Shown here piece by piece: positions 35,955 through 48,359 of a DNA stretch of 64,000 nt (position 1 is the first letter of the stretch; each line of letters starts with the position of its first letter). Source of the stretch: Pseudonocardia alni (GTDB lineage Bacteria; Actinomycetota; Actinomycetes; Mycobacteriales; Pseudonocardiaceae); NCBI RefSeq assembly GCF_002813375.1, contig NZ_PHUJ01000003.1, forward strand, positions 2,418,001 through 2,482,000, given 5' to 3'. Under the pieces are notes generated by a model, which saw only the letters and a list, made by a program, of their open reading frames with translations, did not search any database and was not told the origin of the DNA. The translations under genes and the position numbers were made by a program.

Positions 35955-37026
35955 GACGACACCTCCGCCGGTTGTGGTGCGGGGGCCGCCGCGGCGACCC
36001 GCCGTTGCTCGGCCCGGCGCTCGACCCGGCGGACGACCTCGTAGGCGACGACCACCGACAGCACGATCAGGCCCTGCATGATCAGTACGATCTCCCGCGG
36101 GATGCCAACGACGTCGAGCGCCACCGCGGACTTGTCCAGGAACGCCCACAGCAGCGCGCCCAGCGCGATGCCGACGGGGTGGTTGCGGCCCAGCAGCGCG
36201 ATCGCGATGCCGGTGAAGCCGTAGCCCTGCGGCGAGGACAGCGTGTAGGCGTGGTCGCGCCCGAGCAGCTCGGGCAATCCGACCAGCCCGGCGACCGCAC
36301 CGGAGAGCAGCAGCGCGACGACGATCGTGCGGCGCGCGTTCACCCCGCCGGTCGCGGCGGCCGTCGCCGACTCGCCGGAGGCGCGCAGCTCGAAGCCGAA
36401 CCGGGTGCGTCCGAGCAGGAACCAGTAGCCGATGCCCAGCGCGGCCGCGACGAACACCATCCCGAAGATCGCGCCGTTGCCGACCGGGATCCCGGGGAAC
36501 CAGCCCGACTCGGGGATCGGCGGGGTGGTGATGTTGTTGCCGCGCAGCTCGCCGAAGGTCTCGGCGCGGATCAGGTAGGCGATCAGCCCGGTGGCGATCG
36601 CGTTCAGCATGATCGTCGAGATGACCTCGGAGACGCCGCGGTAGGCCTTGAGCAGCGCCGGGATCGCGACCCAGGCGGCGCCGGTCAGCAGCGCCACCAC
36701 CATGATCAGCACGGTGTGCAGGACGGGCGGGAGCGCCACCGTCCCGCCGACGATCGCGGCGACGCAGGCGGCGACCCGGAACTGGCCCTCGACGCCGATG
36801 TTGAACAGCCGCATCTGGAAGCCGATCGCGACGGCCAGGGCGGCGAGGTAGTAGACGGCGGCGGAGTTCACGGTGTCCACGACGACCGTGCCCGACCCGA
36901 CCTGCGCGAGGATGGTGGTGACCGCCGTCCACGGCGACGCCCCGCTGATCACGAGTGCGACCCCGCAGAGCAGGGCGGCGACCGCGATCGCGAGGACGGG
37001 CGCGACGACGGCGCCCCGCAGCCGGC

Positions 37027-37030
<4 letters not shown>
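35951..37030 (-). CDS. Nucleoside ABC transporter permease (first subunit)
   Basis: 359-aa permease with about 9 membrane helices. FQMRLFNIGVEGQFRVAACVAAIVGG and AYRGVSEVISTIMLNAIATGLIAYLI identify the YufP/NupP-type partner of the other permease. The GTG overlaps the ATPase stop. The C-terminal tail is Arg/Ala/Pro-rich and cytoplasmic. The two permeases form the heterodimeric channel. Confidence 0.9.
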
Positions 37031-38534
<1,504 letters not shown>

Positions 38535-38538
<4 letters not shown>

Positions 38539-39683
38539 TTCGTGGACGTGACGTCGATCTGTCCGGCGATGATCGCGGCCTTGTACGCCTCGAGCTGCGG
38601 GACGATGTCGTCGACCTGGCCACCGGAGGTGGAGTAGCCGACACCGTTGTTGGCGAGGTCGAATCGCGCCGGGAGCGTCGCGACGGCGTTGCCCGCGACC
38701 GCGTTGATGTACTCGTAGACCGCCACGTCGACCCGCTTGATCATCGACGTCATGATCGTGTCGCGGACCTGCGTCAGCTGCGGCGAGTTGTACTGGTCGG
38801 AGTCGACGCCGATGGCCTTCTTCTGCGCGGTCTGCGCGGCCGCGAAGACACCCTGGTTCGACTGGCCCGCCGCGGCGAAGGCGATGTCGGCGCCGCCGTC
38901 GTACTGGCCGGATGCGATCTCGGTGGCGCGGGTGGCGTCGTTGAAGCCGGTGAAGTCGCCGGCCGGGGAGATGTAGGCAGACTCGACGTCGATCTGCGGC
39001 GCGACGGCCTTGGCACCCTGCTCGTAGCCGGCGTCGAACTTCTGGATCAGCGGGTTGTCGACGCCGCCGATGAACCCGACCTTGCAGGTCGAGGTCTTCA
39101 GCGCGGCCGCGGCGCCGACCAGGAACGAGCCCTGCTCCTCGGCGAAGACCAGCGGCTTGACGTTGGGCAGGTCGACCGTGTCGTCGTCGACGATGGCGAA
39201 CTGGATGTTCGGGAACTCGGTCGCGACGGTCTTCACGCCGGTGGCGTAGTTGAAGCCGACCGCGACGATCGGGTTGAACCCGCCCTGGGCCAGCTGGCGG
39301 AGGCGGTTGGTGCCCGCGTCCTCGCTCTCCCCCGCCTGGGCCGTCGCCTCGCGCGTGTTGGCCTTCTGGAGCCCCAGCTCGGCGACGGCGCGGTCGAGGC
39401 CGGCGGCCGCCGCGTCGTTGAACGAGGCATCGCCACGGCCGCCGATGTCGTAGGCCAGCCCGACCTTGAGCCGGCTCGCGTCCGCCTTCGGAGCCTCCGG
39501 CGCCGGCTGGGCCGACGCTGCCGGGACCGACGGCGGCGCGACGCGCTCACACTCCCCGGCCTGGGCGCCGCCGCCCCCGCCGGTGTCGCGGGCACAGCCC
39601 GCTAGCGTGAGTGCCGCCGCGGCCACGAGCGCGATCGCGGTCGCGTACCGGCCCCTGCCTCCGATGCGCTGGTTGATCCGCAC
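38535..39683 (-). CDS. BMP-family nucleoside-binding lipoprotein
   Basis: 382-aa extracellular substrate-binding lipoprotein. Signal peptide with lipobox LAGC at about residues 27-30, a flexible Gly/Ala/Pro segment, then the BMP fold: KVGLAYDIGGRGDASFNDAAAAGL, VGFNYATGV, FAEEQGSFLVGAAAAL, VGFIGGVDNPLIQKFDAGYEQGAK and IGVDSDQYN. Members bind purine and pyrimidine nucleosides. GTG 39683 is preceded by GGGGGAGG. It is the first gene of a six-gene operon ending with cdd and deoA, which fixes nucleosides as the likely cargo. Confidence 0.93.
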
Positions 39684-39877
39684 GAGGTGACCTCCCCCTC
39701 CGGCGCCACCGCTCGGCGGCGCATGTCCGGACGGGACGGTAACCGCTGGACAACGGTTTCGGCAGAACTCGAAACACGGCCGTGACGCGGAATCGTCGAG
39801 CGGTTGACGGACGGTACCGTCCGCACACCCGGACGATCTTGTACCCGGGAGGTGACAGCAGTCTCGGAGGAGGATCG

Positions 39878-40327
39878 ATGGATCGCGCGGAACGTACGGT
39901 GCAGGCCCCACCGGAGCGGGTGTGGGAGCTGGTCTCGGACATCACCCGGGCCGGTGAGTGGAGCCCGGAGGCCACCGGGGGACGGTGGCGCGGCGACGCG
40001 GCGGGGCCCGCCGTGGGCGCCAGGTTCACCGGCGGGAACCGGCGCGGCCGGATCCGCTGGTCGACCCACTGCCGGGTCACCGAGTGCGAGCCGGCCCGCC
40101 GGTTCACCTTCGTGGTCGGCGAGTCGAAGACGGCCTGGGGCTGGGTCCTGGAGCCGGCCGGGGACGGGGCGACGACCGTCGTCGCCTGGCGGGAGAAGAC
40201 CGGCGAGGCGGCGCTGCCGGTACGGCTGCTGCAGCGCAGCGGGATCCTGGGCCGGGACCGCGAGGCCCTGATGCGCGACGGGCTGGAGCGCAGCCTGGAC
40301 CGGGTCAAGGAGATCGTCGAGCGCTGA
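39878..40327 (+). CDS. SRPBCC-family (polyketide cyclase-like) protein
   Basis: 149-residue START-like helix-grip protein. DRAERTVQAPPERVWELVSDITRAGEWSPEATGG is the classic beginning of SRPBCC proteins, followed by beta strands (GARFTGGNRRGRIRWSTHCRVTECEPARRFTFVVG) and a long C-terminal helix. Such proteins bind hydrophobic ligands in a central pocket; the ligand is unknown. ATG 39878 has GGAGGAGG upstream. It is divergent from the nucleoside operon. Confidence 0.88.
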   Translation: MDRAERTVQAPPERVWELVSDITRAGEWSPEATGGRWRGDAAGPAVGARFTGGNRRGRIRWSTHCRVTECEPARRFTFVVGESKTAWGWVLEPAGDGATTVVAWREKTGEAALPVRLLQRSGILGRDREALMRDGLERSLDRVKEIVER

Positions 40328-40407
40328 CCGTGCCGCGGGGCGCGGTCCGTGGTGCCGGGCCCGCAGCGGGCGGCCCGTTCCGCCGGGCCGTGGGTCATGC
40401 TGCAACG

Positions 40408-41700
40408 GTGACGACCCCCGCCGGCCCGGGTTCCCCGCGCCGACCCGCCGCCCGGCTGCTCGTTCCCGTCGTCGTGGCGCTCGCGCTGGCCGGGGCGGCG
40501 GGCACCGCACCGGTCGCCTCCGCCACTCCGGTCGCGGTCACCGCGGGGTGCCCGGGGCAGGAGGTCCCGCCCGGCCCGCCCGCGCGGGAGGAGACGGTGC
40601 CCCTCCCCCCGCTGCCGGTGCCGTCGCCACCGGTCGGCCGGCTCGGCGGCTGCGGTGACACCCACGCCGGGCCGGTGCCGCCCCCGCCGGTCGGGGTCGC
40701 GTCGTACGTCGTCGCCGACCTCGACTCGGGTGCGGTGCTCGCCGCCCGGGCCCCGCACGCGCGGCAGCGTCCGGCGTCGACGATCAAGCTGTTGCTCGCG
40801 CTGGTCGTCGACGAGCGGCTGCCGATGGACCGGGTGGTCGTGGGCACCGCCGATGACGCGAACGTTGACGGCAGCCGGGCCGGGATCGGCCCCGGCGGGC
40901 GCTACACGGTCGACCAGCTGCTGCACGGGCTGCTGCTGTCCTCGGGCAACGACGCCGCGAACGCCCTGGCCCGCGAACTCGGCGGGGCCCCCGCGACGCT
41001 GGCCGCCATGCGCGACGAGGCCCGCCGCCTCGGTGCCCTGGACACCCGTCCCGCGACGCCCGCCGGCCTCGACGGCCCGGGGATGTCCGCCTCGGCCTAC
41101 GACCTGGGCCTGCTGCTGCGCGCCGTACTGGAGCGCCCGCGGATCGCGGCCGCGCTGACCACCCGGAGCATCCCGTTCCCCGGGTTCGCCGACAAGCCCG
41201 GCTTCCTGCTCGGCAACGACGACCGGCTCCTCGGTGCCCCCGGCTTCCTCGGCGGCAAGAACGGGTTCACCGACGCCGCCCGGCACACCTTCGTCGGGGC
41301 GATGGAGCGCGACGGGCGACGGCTGGTCGTGGCCCTCGTGCGCGGCGAGCCCCGGCCGGTGCTGATGGTCGACCAGGCCCGCGCCCTGCTGGACTGGGGC
41401 TTCGGCGCCCCGGCCACCGGGATCGGGACGCTGGTCGAGCCGGGCACCACGGGCTCCGCCGACGGCTCGGGCACGCCTCGGGGCGCCGCGGCCCCCGCGG
41501 GCGGGGCAGACGGCGCGGACGGCGCGACGGGCTCCGGGGGCGCGGACGGGGCGACGAGGAGCGCCGACGGGGCGACGTCGACCGGCGCCCCGGATCCCGC
41601 GGGTGCTGCGCCGATCCCCGCCGCGGTGCTGGTCGGCGGGGTCGCCGCGCTCGCCGGCGTCGGGGCGCTGGTGGCCGCGCGGCTGCGCCGGCGCCGTTGA
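40408..41700 (+). CDS. dacB: D-alanyl-D-alanine carboxypeptidase (low-MW penicillin-binding protein)
   Basis: 430-aa exported peptidoglycan carboxypeptidase. Signal peptide LLVPVVVALALAGAAGTAPVASA, a Pro-rich segment, then the catalytic domain with the serine SxxK motif STIK, SGN (SSGNDAAN) and KNG (GGKNGFTDAA, in place of KTG). After about residue 345 there is a Gly/Ala/Thr/Asp linker and a C-terminal membrane anchor (AAVLVGGVAALAGVGALVAARLRRRR). A CATGCT box lies 6 bases before GTG 40408, so possibly leaderless. Position before yhjD-like and trpS matches mycobacterial dacB1. Confidence 0.92.
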   Translation: MTTPAGPGSPRRPAARLLVPVVVALALAGAAGTAPVASATPVAVTAGCPGQEVPPGPPAREETVPLPPLPVPSPPVGRLGGCGDTHAGPVPPPPVGVASYVVADLDSGAVLAARAPHARQRPASTIKLLLALVVDERLPMDRVVVGTADDANVDGSRAGIGPGGRYTVDQLLHGLLLSSGNDAANALARELGGAPATLAAMRDEARRLGALDTRPATPAGLDGPGMSASAYDLGLLLRAVLERPRIAAALTTRSIPFPGFADKPGFLLGNDDRLLGAPGFLGGKNGFTDAARHTFVGAMERDGRRLVVALVRGEPRPVLMVDQARALLDWGFGAPATGIGTLVEPGTTGSADGSGTPRGAAAPAGGADGADGATGSGGADGATRSADGATSTGAPDPAGAAPIPAAVLVGGVAALAGVGALVAARLRRRR

Positions 41701-41748
41701 CCTGCGGCACGGACGGGACCACGCGGACGCCCGGGACCCGCCCGGGTC

Positions 41749-41832
41749 GGCGCCGGCTCGCCCCGGTGCCCGAGGGCCGGGTGCACCCTCCTGCGAAGTT
41801 CGCTTACCGGGTAAGCGGACTCGTCAGGATCA
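41749..41832. repeat. Extragenic repeat unit, copy 1
   Basis: Starts GGCGCCGGCTCG and includes CACCCTCCTGCG, the palindrome CGCTTACCGGGTAAGCG (41801-41817) and ACTCGTCAGGATCA. Imperfect direct copy of 41911-41997, 162 bases apart. Confidence 0.65.
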
Positions 41833-41856
41833 TCCCCGGAGCTCAGGTCCGCGGAA

Positions 41857-41873
41857 CGTTCACCGGGCGAACG
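41857..41873. repeat. Palindrome copy in the middle of the repeat region
   Basis: CGTTCACCGGGCGAACG followed by AGTTCGTCGGGGC; a shorter relative of the palindromes at 41801-41817 and 41965-41981. Confidence 0.55.
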
Positions 41874-41910
41874 AGTTCGTCGGGGCCGGTACCGGAGACC
41901 CGGCCGGTGC

Positions 41911-41997
41911 GGCGCCGACTCACCCGAGCGCCCGAGCGCCGGGGTCCACACCCTCCTGCGGTCTCGCTTACCGGGTGAGCGAACTCGTCGGGATCAC
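41911..41997. repeat. Extragenic repeat unit, copy 2
   Basis: Starts GGCGCCGACTCA, includes ACACCCTCCTGCG, the palindrome CGCTTACCGGGTGAGCG (41965-41981) and AACTCGTCGGGATCA. Confidence 0.65.
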
Positions 41998-42123
41998 GTC
42001 CTTCGAGATCGGGGCGGGACGGCGTGGCGGGGGCACCCCGGTGACCACGGGCCGTCGGCACCTCGCCGCAGCGCGGCAGCCCCGGTGGGTGGACCCGCGG
42101 TGTGCGGACCGTGCCGCGGCGGG

Positions 42124-43188
42124 TCAGCGCCGCCGGCGCCCCAGGGCCCGCAGGCCGAGTGCCCCACCGATCAGACCCGCGGTGACCAGGCCCGCCGACG
42201 CGAGCGCGCCCGGCCCGTCCCGGACGACGTACTGCGGCCGGATGATCGCGGGGGCGGGCAGGTCGCGGTAGCCCAGGTCGTTCTCCTCGGCGCTGGCGGC
42301 CCAGGCCGTCACGAACAGCAGGAACCGCGAGGTGAAGAAGATGAAGACCAGCAGACCGAGGATCGAGCCGAAAGCCGCACCGGCCGCGGAGTTCGTGACC
42401 GAGCCGAGGTAGATCACCATCACCCGCTGCAGGATCGCGAACCCGATCGCGCCGATCAGCGCGGCCCTGGCCGCGCTGCGCAGGGACACGGGCTCGCGCG
42501 GCAGCCGGGCGATCACCCACAGGAACACCAGCCAGTTCCCGGCGAGCACGAGCAGGAACGAGGCGATGCTCAGCAGCACGCGTGCCCACGTCGCCTCGCC
42601 GAGGCCGACCAGGTCGAGCAGGAACCTCCCCGCCGCGCCACCGATCGAGGAGATCGCGAACGACAGCACCAGGGCCAGCCCGAGCCCGACCAGGGCGAGC
42701 AGGTCGAACGCCAGTCGCTTGATCATCGGTGGGGCATCGTCCCGCTGGCCCCACTGCTCGGTCAGCGCCTCACGCAGGTTGCTCATCCAGCCGATGCCCG
42801 AGTAGAGCGCGCCGACCAGACCGATCAGACCGATCGCCCCGGCCCGGTCGATCGCGGTCTGCACGATCCCGCCGAGCAGCTCGCCGATCTGGCCCGGCGC
42901 GGCCGACTCGATCGCCTGGCGCAGGGAGTCGAGAAGCTCCGGGTTGCCGCGCAGCACGAACCCGGCCGCCGCGAACCCGACCATCAGCAGCGGTACCAGC
43001 GCCAGGATGGAGAAGTAGGTGATCGCCGCGGCGTAGTGGTCGCCGTGGTTCTCGGTGTAGCGCTCCCCCGCCCGGACCAGGTGGTCGAGCCACGGATGCT
43101 TCTCCCGCTGGCGGTCGAGGAAGGTCTCGGTCTCCTCCTCGTCGGTCTCCAGCCGGTGCGCGATCGTGGCGGCGCGGTTCTCGGCCAT
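42124..43188 (-). CDS. YhjD/YihY/BrkB-family inner membrane protein
   Basis: 354-aa membrane protein. After a charged cytoplasmic N-terminus (ETETFLDRQREKHPWLDHLVRAGERYTENHGDHYAAAITYFSILALVPLLM) six helices follow with the family motifs ISSIGGAAGRFLLDL, TWARVLLSIASFLLVLAGNWLVFLWVIARLP and GSVTNSAAGAAFGSILGLLVFIFFTSRFLLF. YhjD of E. coli has been linked to lipopolysaccharide-precursor export; the role in actinobacteria is unknown. ATG 43188 rather than 43191 gives room for the GGGGG ribosome site. It is downstream of trpS on the same strand as in mycobacteria (Rv3335c). Confidence 0.88.
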   Translation of the reverse strand: MAENRAATIAHRLETDEEETETFLDRQREKHPWLDHLVRAGERYTENHGDHYAAAITYFSILALVPLLMVGFAAAGFVLRGNPELLDSLRQAIESAAPGQIGELLGGIVQTAIDRAGAIGLIGLVGALYSGIGWMSNLREALTEQWGQRDDAPPMIKRLAFDLLALVGLGLALVLSFAISSIGGAAGRFLLDLVGLGEATWARVLLSIASFLLVLAGNWLVFLWVIARLPREPVSLRSAARAALIGAIGFAILQRVMVIYLGSVTNSAAGAAFGSILGLLVFIFFTSRFLLFVTAWAASAEENDLGYRDLPAPAIIRPQYVVRDGPGALASAGLVTAGLIGGALGLRALGRRRR

Positions 43189-43234
43189 CATTCCCCCGGT
43201 TCGGTGGTTCGCTCCCCGCCCCGGCGAGCGTCGC

Positions 43235-44263
<1,029 letters not shown>

Positions 44264-44273
44264 CTACCGTCCG

Positions 44274-45176
44274 TCATCTCGGGCGCACCGGGGACACCGA
44301 GTCACGGGCGAACGCCCGCCCGCACTGCTCGCAGTCCAGCCGCACGCAGAGCGGCTGCCCGCAGGCCCGGTGGCGGATCGTGAGGTCGATCGGGGCGCCG
44401 TCCCCGCCGCACCAGCGGTGCGACCACTCGACCAGGCAGGCGTGGATCGGGAAGCTGGCCCGCCCCTTGTCGGTGAGGCGGTACTCGCCGTCGCCGCTGC
44501 GGCTGAGCACCCCGAGCGCGACGAAGCGGCGCAGCCGGTCCGACAGCACCTCCGGGGAGATCGCCAGCTCGAGGGCGAAGCAGTTGAACGCCCGGATCCC
44601 GGTGAGCGCGGCGCCGAGGACGGCGGCACCCCACCGGTCGCCGATGATCTCCATCGCACCGGGCAGGAACGAGAGCGGGTCGACGGGCAGCGCGCCGCGG
44701 GTGCGCCGCGGGTGCCTGCGGGCCAGCCGGTCCAGCCCCGGCGCCCACGGCTCGCGCTCGACCTCGGTGTCCCGCGGCCCGACCGCGCCGCCGCAGGCCG
44801 CGCAGCACACCCGCACCCGGGTGGGGCGGCCGCAGTCGCGGTGCACGATCTCGGGGAGCGGGACCTCCCGCGGGACCCAGGTCTTCTCCCAGTCCCAGGT
44901 GCAGATCAGCAGCTTCCAGATGTCGCCGCCGCGCTCGGTGAGGGCGTAGCCGCGGCGCTCGCGGCCACCGTCGGCGTAGCTGCGGGGCTCGAGCAGACCC
45001 GCGTCGACGAGACCGCGCAGCCGCGCCGACAGCGTCGCGTCGGAGATGTTGAGGGTCTCCCGCCACCCCGCGTACCGGCTGACGCCGAGGAACGCGCGCT
45101 GCAGGATCAACAGCGTCCAGGTGTCGGCGAGCAGGCCGAGACCGCGCCCCACGGCGCCCAGCTCCTGCGGCCGCAC
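44274..45176 (-). CDS. Tandem HxlR-family regulator with two Cys clusters
   Basis: 300 residues made of two HxlR-type winged-helix units: the first (about 5-100; LGLLADTWTLLILQRAFLGVSRYAGWRETLNISDATLSARLRGLVDAGLLEPR) and the second (about 170-260; AMEIIGDRWGAAVLGAALTGIRAFNCFALELAISPEVLSDRLRRFVALGVL). Each is followed by a small Cys/His cluster, HRDCGRP...CCAACG and HRACGQP...CEQCG, that could hold zinc. The protein looks like an internal duplication, giving a pseudo-dimer on one chain. GTG 45176 is preceded by GGGAGG. A TACGAT -10 box is at 45215-45210. Targets and signal are unknown. Confidence 0.85.
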   Translation of the reverse strand: MRPQELGAVGRGLGLLADTWTLLILQRAFLGVSRYAGWRETLNISDATLSARLRGLVDAGLLEPRSYADGGRERRGYALTERGGDIWKLLICTWDWEKTWVPREVPLPEIVHRDCGRPTRVRVCCAACGGAVGPRDTEVEREPWAPGLDRLARRHPRRTRGALPVDPLSFLPGAMEIIGDRWGAAVLGAALTGIRAFNCFALELAISPEVLSDRLRRFVALGVLSRSGDGEYRLTDKGRASFPIHACLVEWSHRWCGGDGAPIDLTIRHRACGQPLCVRLDCEQCGRAFARDSVSPVRPR

Positions 45177-45373
45177 CCGCTCGCCTCCCTTGACCCCGGA
45201 CTGCTCAAGATCGTACCGTTGGCCTCACTCTGCCGATCGAAGCCGCGCCTCCGGGCACGGCCGGCGGCGGGGTGGGCCGGATCGGGGGGTCGGTCCACCG
45301 GCCGGGGCGGACGTCCTGCGACAGCGCGGTGAGGGGGCTGCGGCAGCCGCGGGGCGTCGTCCCGGTCAGCACG

Positions 45374-45550
45374 TCATCCGTTCTCCCGGCCCTTCCCCTG
45401 CTCGGGGTCCTCGGGCCGCGGGGCCGGCTCGACCGTCACCACGCCCTTGTCGAGGTCGATCGGGCCGAGCCGCCACTGCTGCCCGCCCTGCGCGGCGTCC
45501 GAGTCCTCGTGCATCCGCTTCCGCGGGAACATCTCTCCGAGTACACCCAT
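45374..45550 (-). CDS. Small DUF6191-like protein, 58 aa
   Basis: Short gene starting ATG 45550 and ending TGA at 45374. Its sequence begins MGVLGEMFPRKRMHEDSD and continues with WRLGPIDLDKGVVTVEP, matching what I recall of actinobacterial DUF6191 proteins (a charged N-terminus with a PRKR/PGRRH segment, then a PIDLxxGxVxI strand). No signal peptide or membrane segment. Function unknown. GGTGG lies a few bases upstream. It sits between the double HxlR gene and fbiC. Confidence 0.7.
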   Translation of the reverse strand: MGVLGEMFPRKRMHEDSDAAQGGQQWRLGPIDLDKGVVTVEPAPRPEDPEQGKGRENG

Positions 45551-45622
45551 ACCGCCACCGTAGGCCGATCGGCGGCCGGGCCGGTCCCGCGCGGCCCGGA
45601 GGCGACGCGGGACCGGCCGGGA

Positions 45623-48277
45623 TCAGGCCGGGGTCAACGGCAGCGTCCGCGGCCCGGTACCCGGCGCCGGGGTGAGCACGCGGGGCTCGCCGCGGTAGGT
45701 CGTCGTCCGCTGCCGGACCGGGCGACCGGCGGCCGCCGCGATCGCGGTGAGCTCGGCGACGGAGCGCTCGGAGCCGTTCTCCGAGCCGGCCATCCGGGAG
45801 ATCGTCTCCTCCATCAGGGTGCCGCCCATGTCGTCGGCGCCCCCGGCCAGGATGTCCGCGGCGAGGTCGTCGCCGAGCTTGACCCAGGAGCACTGGACGT
45901 GGTCGATCCGCCCGTGCAGCGCGAGCCGCGCGAACGCGTGCACCGCCCGGTTGTCGCGCTCCGTCGGTCCCGGCCGGGCGATCCCGGCCAGGTAGATCGG
46001 GGCGTTGTGGTGCACGAACGGCAGGGGAACGAATTCGGTGAACCCAACTGCGCCGATCCCTCTGGCGCGGTCCTGGATCGACGCCAGTGTGCGCAGGTGC
46101 CCGAGCCAGTGCCGGGGCTCGTCGACGTGGCCGTACATCATCGTCGAGCTGCTGGGGATCCCCAGCTCGTGCGCGGTCGACACGACCTCGATCCACTGCG
46201 ACGCCGGCAGCTTGCCCTTGGTCAGCACCCAGCGGACCTCGTCGTCGAGGATCTCGGCGGCGGTGCCCGGGATCGAGCCGAGCCCGGCGGCCTTCAGCTC
46301 GGTCAGCCACTCCCGGATCGACACCCCGGCCTTGGCCGCCGCGGAGACGATCTCCATCGGGGAGAACGCGTGCACGTGCATCCCCGGCACGGCCGCGGTG
46401 ACCGCGCGGACCAGGTCGGCGTAGAACGACACCGGCAGCTGCGGGTCGATACCGCCCTGCACACAGACCTCGGTGGCACCGTCGCGGGCGGCCTCCGCGG
46501 CGCGCTGGGCGACCTCGTCGAGCGAGAGCCGGAAGGCGTCGGCGTCGCGCTCGCGCTGGGCGAAGGCGCAGAACCGGCAGCCGACGTAGCAGACGTTCGA
46601 GAAGTTGATGTTCCGGTTGACCACGTAGGTGACGTCGTCCCCGGTGACCTGCCTGCGCACGTCGTCGGCGAGGTCGAGCAGGGTGCGCAGCGCGGGTCCG
46701 TCGGCGGTCAGCACGGCCATCGCGGCGTCGGCGTGCGCCGGGTCGAGCAGCGCCGCCGGGTCGGACGCGGCCAGGTCCAGCCCGGCCCGGACGTCGGAGT
46801 CGAGCCGCTCGGGGGCCGCCCCGTGCCCGGCGCGCTGGTGCTCCAGCTCGGCGGCCACCTCGTCCCAGTCGCCGTAGACGTCGCCGAAGTCGCTGCGCCG
46901 GTCCTCGGTGCGCCCGGTCGTGTCGATCGTGGAGTTCAGATCGGTGCGCCCGGTCGAGGCGAACCCGCCGTCGGGTTCCTGCCACGCCCGCCCCTCCACG
47001 ACGGCGTCGGGCCGGGCGAGCCCGTCCGGCCCGGACAGCGCGGCGACGTGGCCGTGCAGCCGCGCGTCGATCCACGGCGACCCGGCCCGCACGTACTTCG
47101 GGTAGGCGGTGAGCCGCTCCTGCAACGTGAAGCCCTCGGCCTCGGTGATCGCGGCCAGCTCGTCGACGGCGGGCCACGGCATCTCCGGGGACACGTGGTC
47201 CACCGTCACCGGGGAGACACCGCCCCAGTCGTCGATCCCGGCGCGCAGCATCAGCGCCTGCTCGTCGCCGACGAGGTTCGGCGGCGCCTGCAGCCGCACC
47301 TTCGGACCCAGCACGAGCCGGGCGACCGCGATGGTGGCGGCCAGGTCCTCCAGGTCGGCGTCCGGGTCGTTCGCCATCGCGGTGTCCGGCTTCGCCCGGA
47401 AGTTCTGGACGATCACCTCCTGCACGTGCCCGTGCGCGCGGGCGGCGGAGCGGATCGCGAACAGCGACTCGGCCCGCTCGGTGCGGTTCTCGCCGATGCC
47501 GATCAGGATGCCGGTGGTGAACGGGACGCCGACGCGGCCGGCGTCGGTGAGGGCGCGCAGCCGGACCGCGGGCTCCTTGTCGGGGCTGCCGAAGTGCGGG
47601 CCGCCCTTCTCGAACAGCCGCTGCGACGTCGTCTCCAGCATCATCCCCATGCTGGCCGCGACCGGCTTGAGCCGGGTCAGCTCCTCCCAGCTCATGACGC
47701 CCGGGTTGAGGTGCGGCAGCAGTCCGGTCTCCTCCAGGACGGCGATCGCGCAGGCCCGGACGTAGTCCAGGGTGGAGTCGTAGCCGCGCGCCTCGAGCCA
47801 CTCGCGGGCCTGCGGCCAGCGATCCTCGGGGCGGTCGCCGAGGGTGAACAGGGCCTCCTTGCAGCCCTGCGCGGCGCCCTGGCGGGCGATCTCGACGACC
47901 TCGTCGCGCTCCAGGAACATGTCGTCGAGCCTGTGCGGGACGGTCGCGAACGTGCAGTAGTGGCAGCGGTCGCGGCAGAGCCGGGTCAGGGGGATGAAGA
48001 CGTTGCGGGAGTAGGTGACCACGCCCGGGCGGCCCTCCTCGACGAGTCCGGCGTCGCGGACCCGGCCGGCGTGGCCGAGCAGCTCGTCGAGGTGCTCGCC
48101 GCGGGCGGCGAGCAGGACGGCGGCCTCGGTGACGTCGAGGGTGGACCCGTCCCGGACCCGGCGCAGGGCCCGGCGGAACGCCGAGTCCGAGGGCACCGGT
48201 TCGGCGGGTGCGGGGGTCGGGAGTCCGACCGGCGGTTCGGCCTCGGCCGGGACGGGTGCGGCGGGAGTATCGGCCAT
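45623..48277 (-). CDS. fbiC: F0 synthase FbiC (CofG-CofH fusion), coenzyme F420 biosynthesis
   Basis: 884-aa double radical-SAM enzyme. It joins 5-amino-6-ribitylamino-uracil and tyrosine to form 7,8-didemethyl-8-hydroxy-5-deazariboflavin, the F420 chromophore. The N-terminal CofG half has the 4Fe-4S motif CRDRCHYC (about residues 101-108); the C-terminal CofH half has CYVGCRFC near 575. Domain order CofG-CofH is that of actinobacterial FbiC. ATG 48277 follows a TAGTGT box by 7 bases, so probably leaderless; an earlier in-frame start at 48298 would lie upstream of that box. Its presence implies an F420-using organism. Confidence 0.96.
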   Translation of the reverse strand: MADTPAAPVPAEAEPPVGLPTPAPAEPVPSDSAFRRALRRVRDGSTLDVTEAAVLLAARGEHLDELLGHAGRVRDAGLVEEGRPGVVTYSRNVFIPLTRLCRDRCHYCTFATVPHRLDDMFLERDEVVEIARQGAAQGCKEALFTLGDRPEDRWPQAREWLEARGYDSTLDYVRACAIAVLEETGLLPHLNPGVMSWEELTRLKPVAASMGMMLETTSQRLFEKGGPHFGSPDKEPAVRLRALTDAGRVGVPFTTGILIGIGENRTERAESLFAIRSAARAHGHVQEVIVQNFRAKPDTAMANDPDADLEDLAATIAVARLVLGPKVRLQAPPNLVGDEQALMLRAGIDDWGGVSPVTVDHVSPEMPWPAVDELAAITEAEGFTLQERLTAYPKYVRAGSPWIDARLHGHVAALSGPDGLARPDAVVEGRAWQEPDGGFASTGRTDLNSTIDTTGRTEDRRSDFGDVYGDWDEVAAELEHQRAGHGAAPERLDSDVRAGLDLAASDPAALLDPAHADAAMAVLTADGPALRTLLDLADDVRRQVTGDDVTYVVNRNINFSNVCYVGCRFCAFAQRERDADAFRLSLDEVAQRAAEAARDGATEVCVQGGIDPQLPVSFYADLVRAVTAAVPGMHVHAFSPMEIVSAAAKAGVSIREWLTELKAAGLGSIPGTAAEILDDEVRWVLTKGKLPASQWIEVVSTAHELGIPSSSTMMYGHVDEPRHWLGHLRTLASIQDRARGIGAVGFTEFVPLPFVHHNAPIYLAGIARPGPTERDNRAVHAFARLALHGRIDHVQCSWVKLGDDLAADILAGGADDMGGTLMEETISRMAGSENGSERSVAELTAIAAAAGRPVRQRTTTYRGEPRVLTPAPGTGPRTLPLTPA

Positions 48278-48284
48278 GCCACCC

Positions 48285-48290
48285 ACACTA
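48285..48290 (-). promoter_or_regulatory. -10 element of leaderless fbiC promoter
   Basis: TAGTGT on the minus strand, 7 bases before ATG 48277. Confidence 0.5.
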
Positions 48291-48359
48291 GGTTTCACCG
48301 ATCACCACAGCGACCGTCCGTTTCCCGGCGATGGATCACCGCCGGTGCGGGAATACGGC

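Larger units (their letters stand above)
41701..42123. other. Gap of 423 bases between convergent genes, filled by repeats
   Basis: No gene was found. The gap contains two imperfect direct repeats of about 85 bases (41749-41832 and 41911-41997) and three copies of a 17-base palindrome. Confidence 0.6.
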
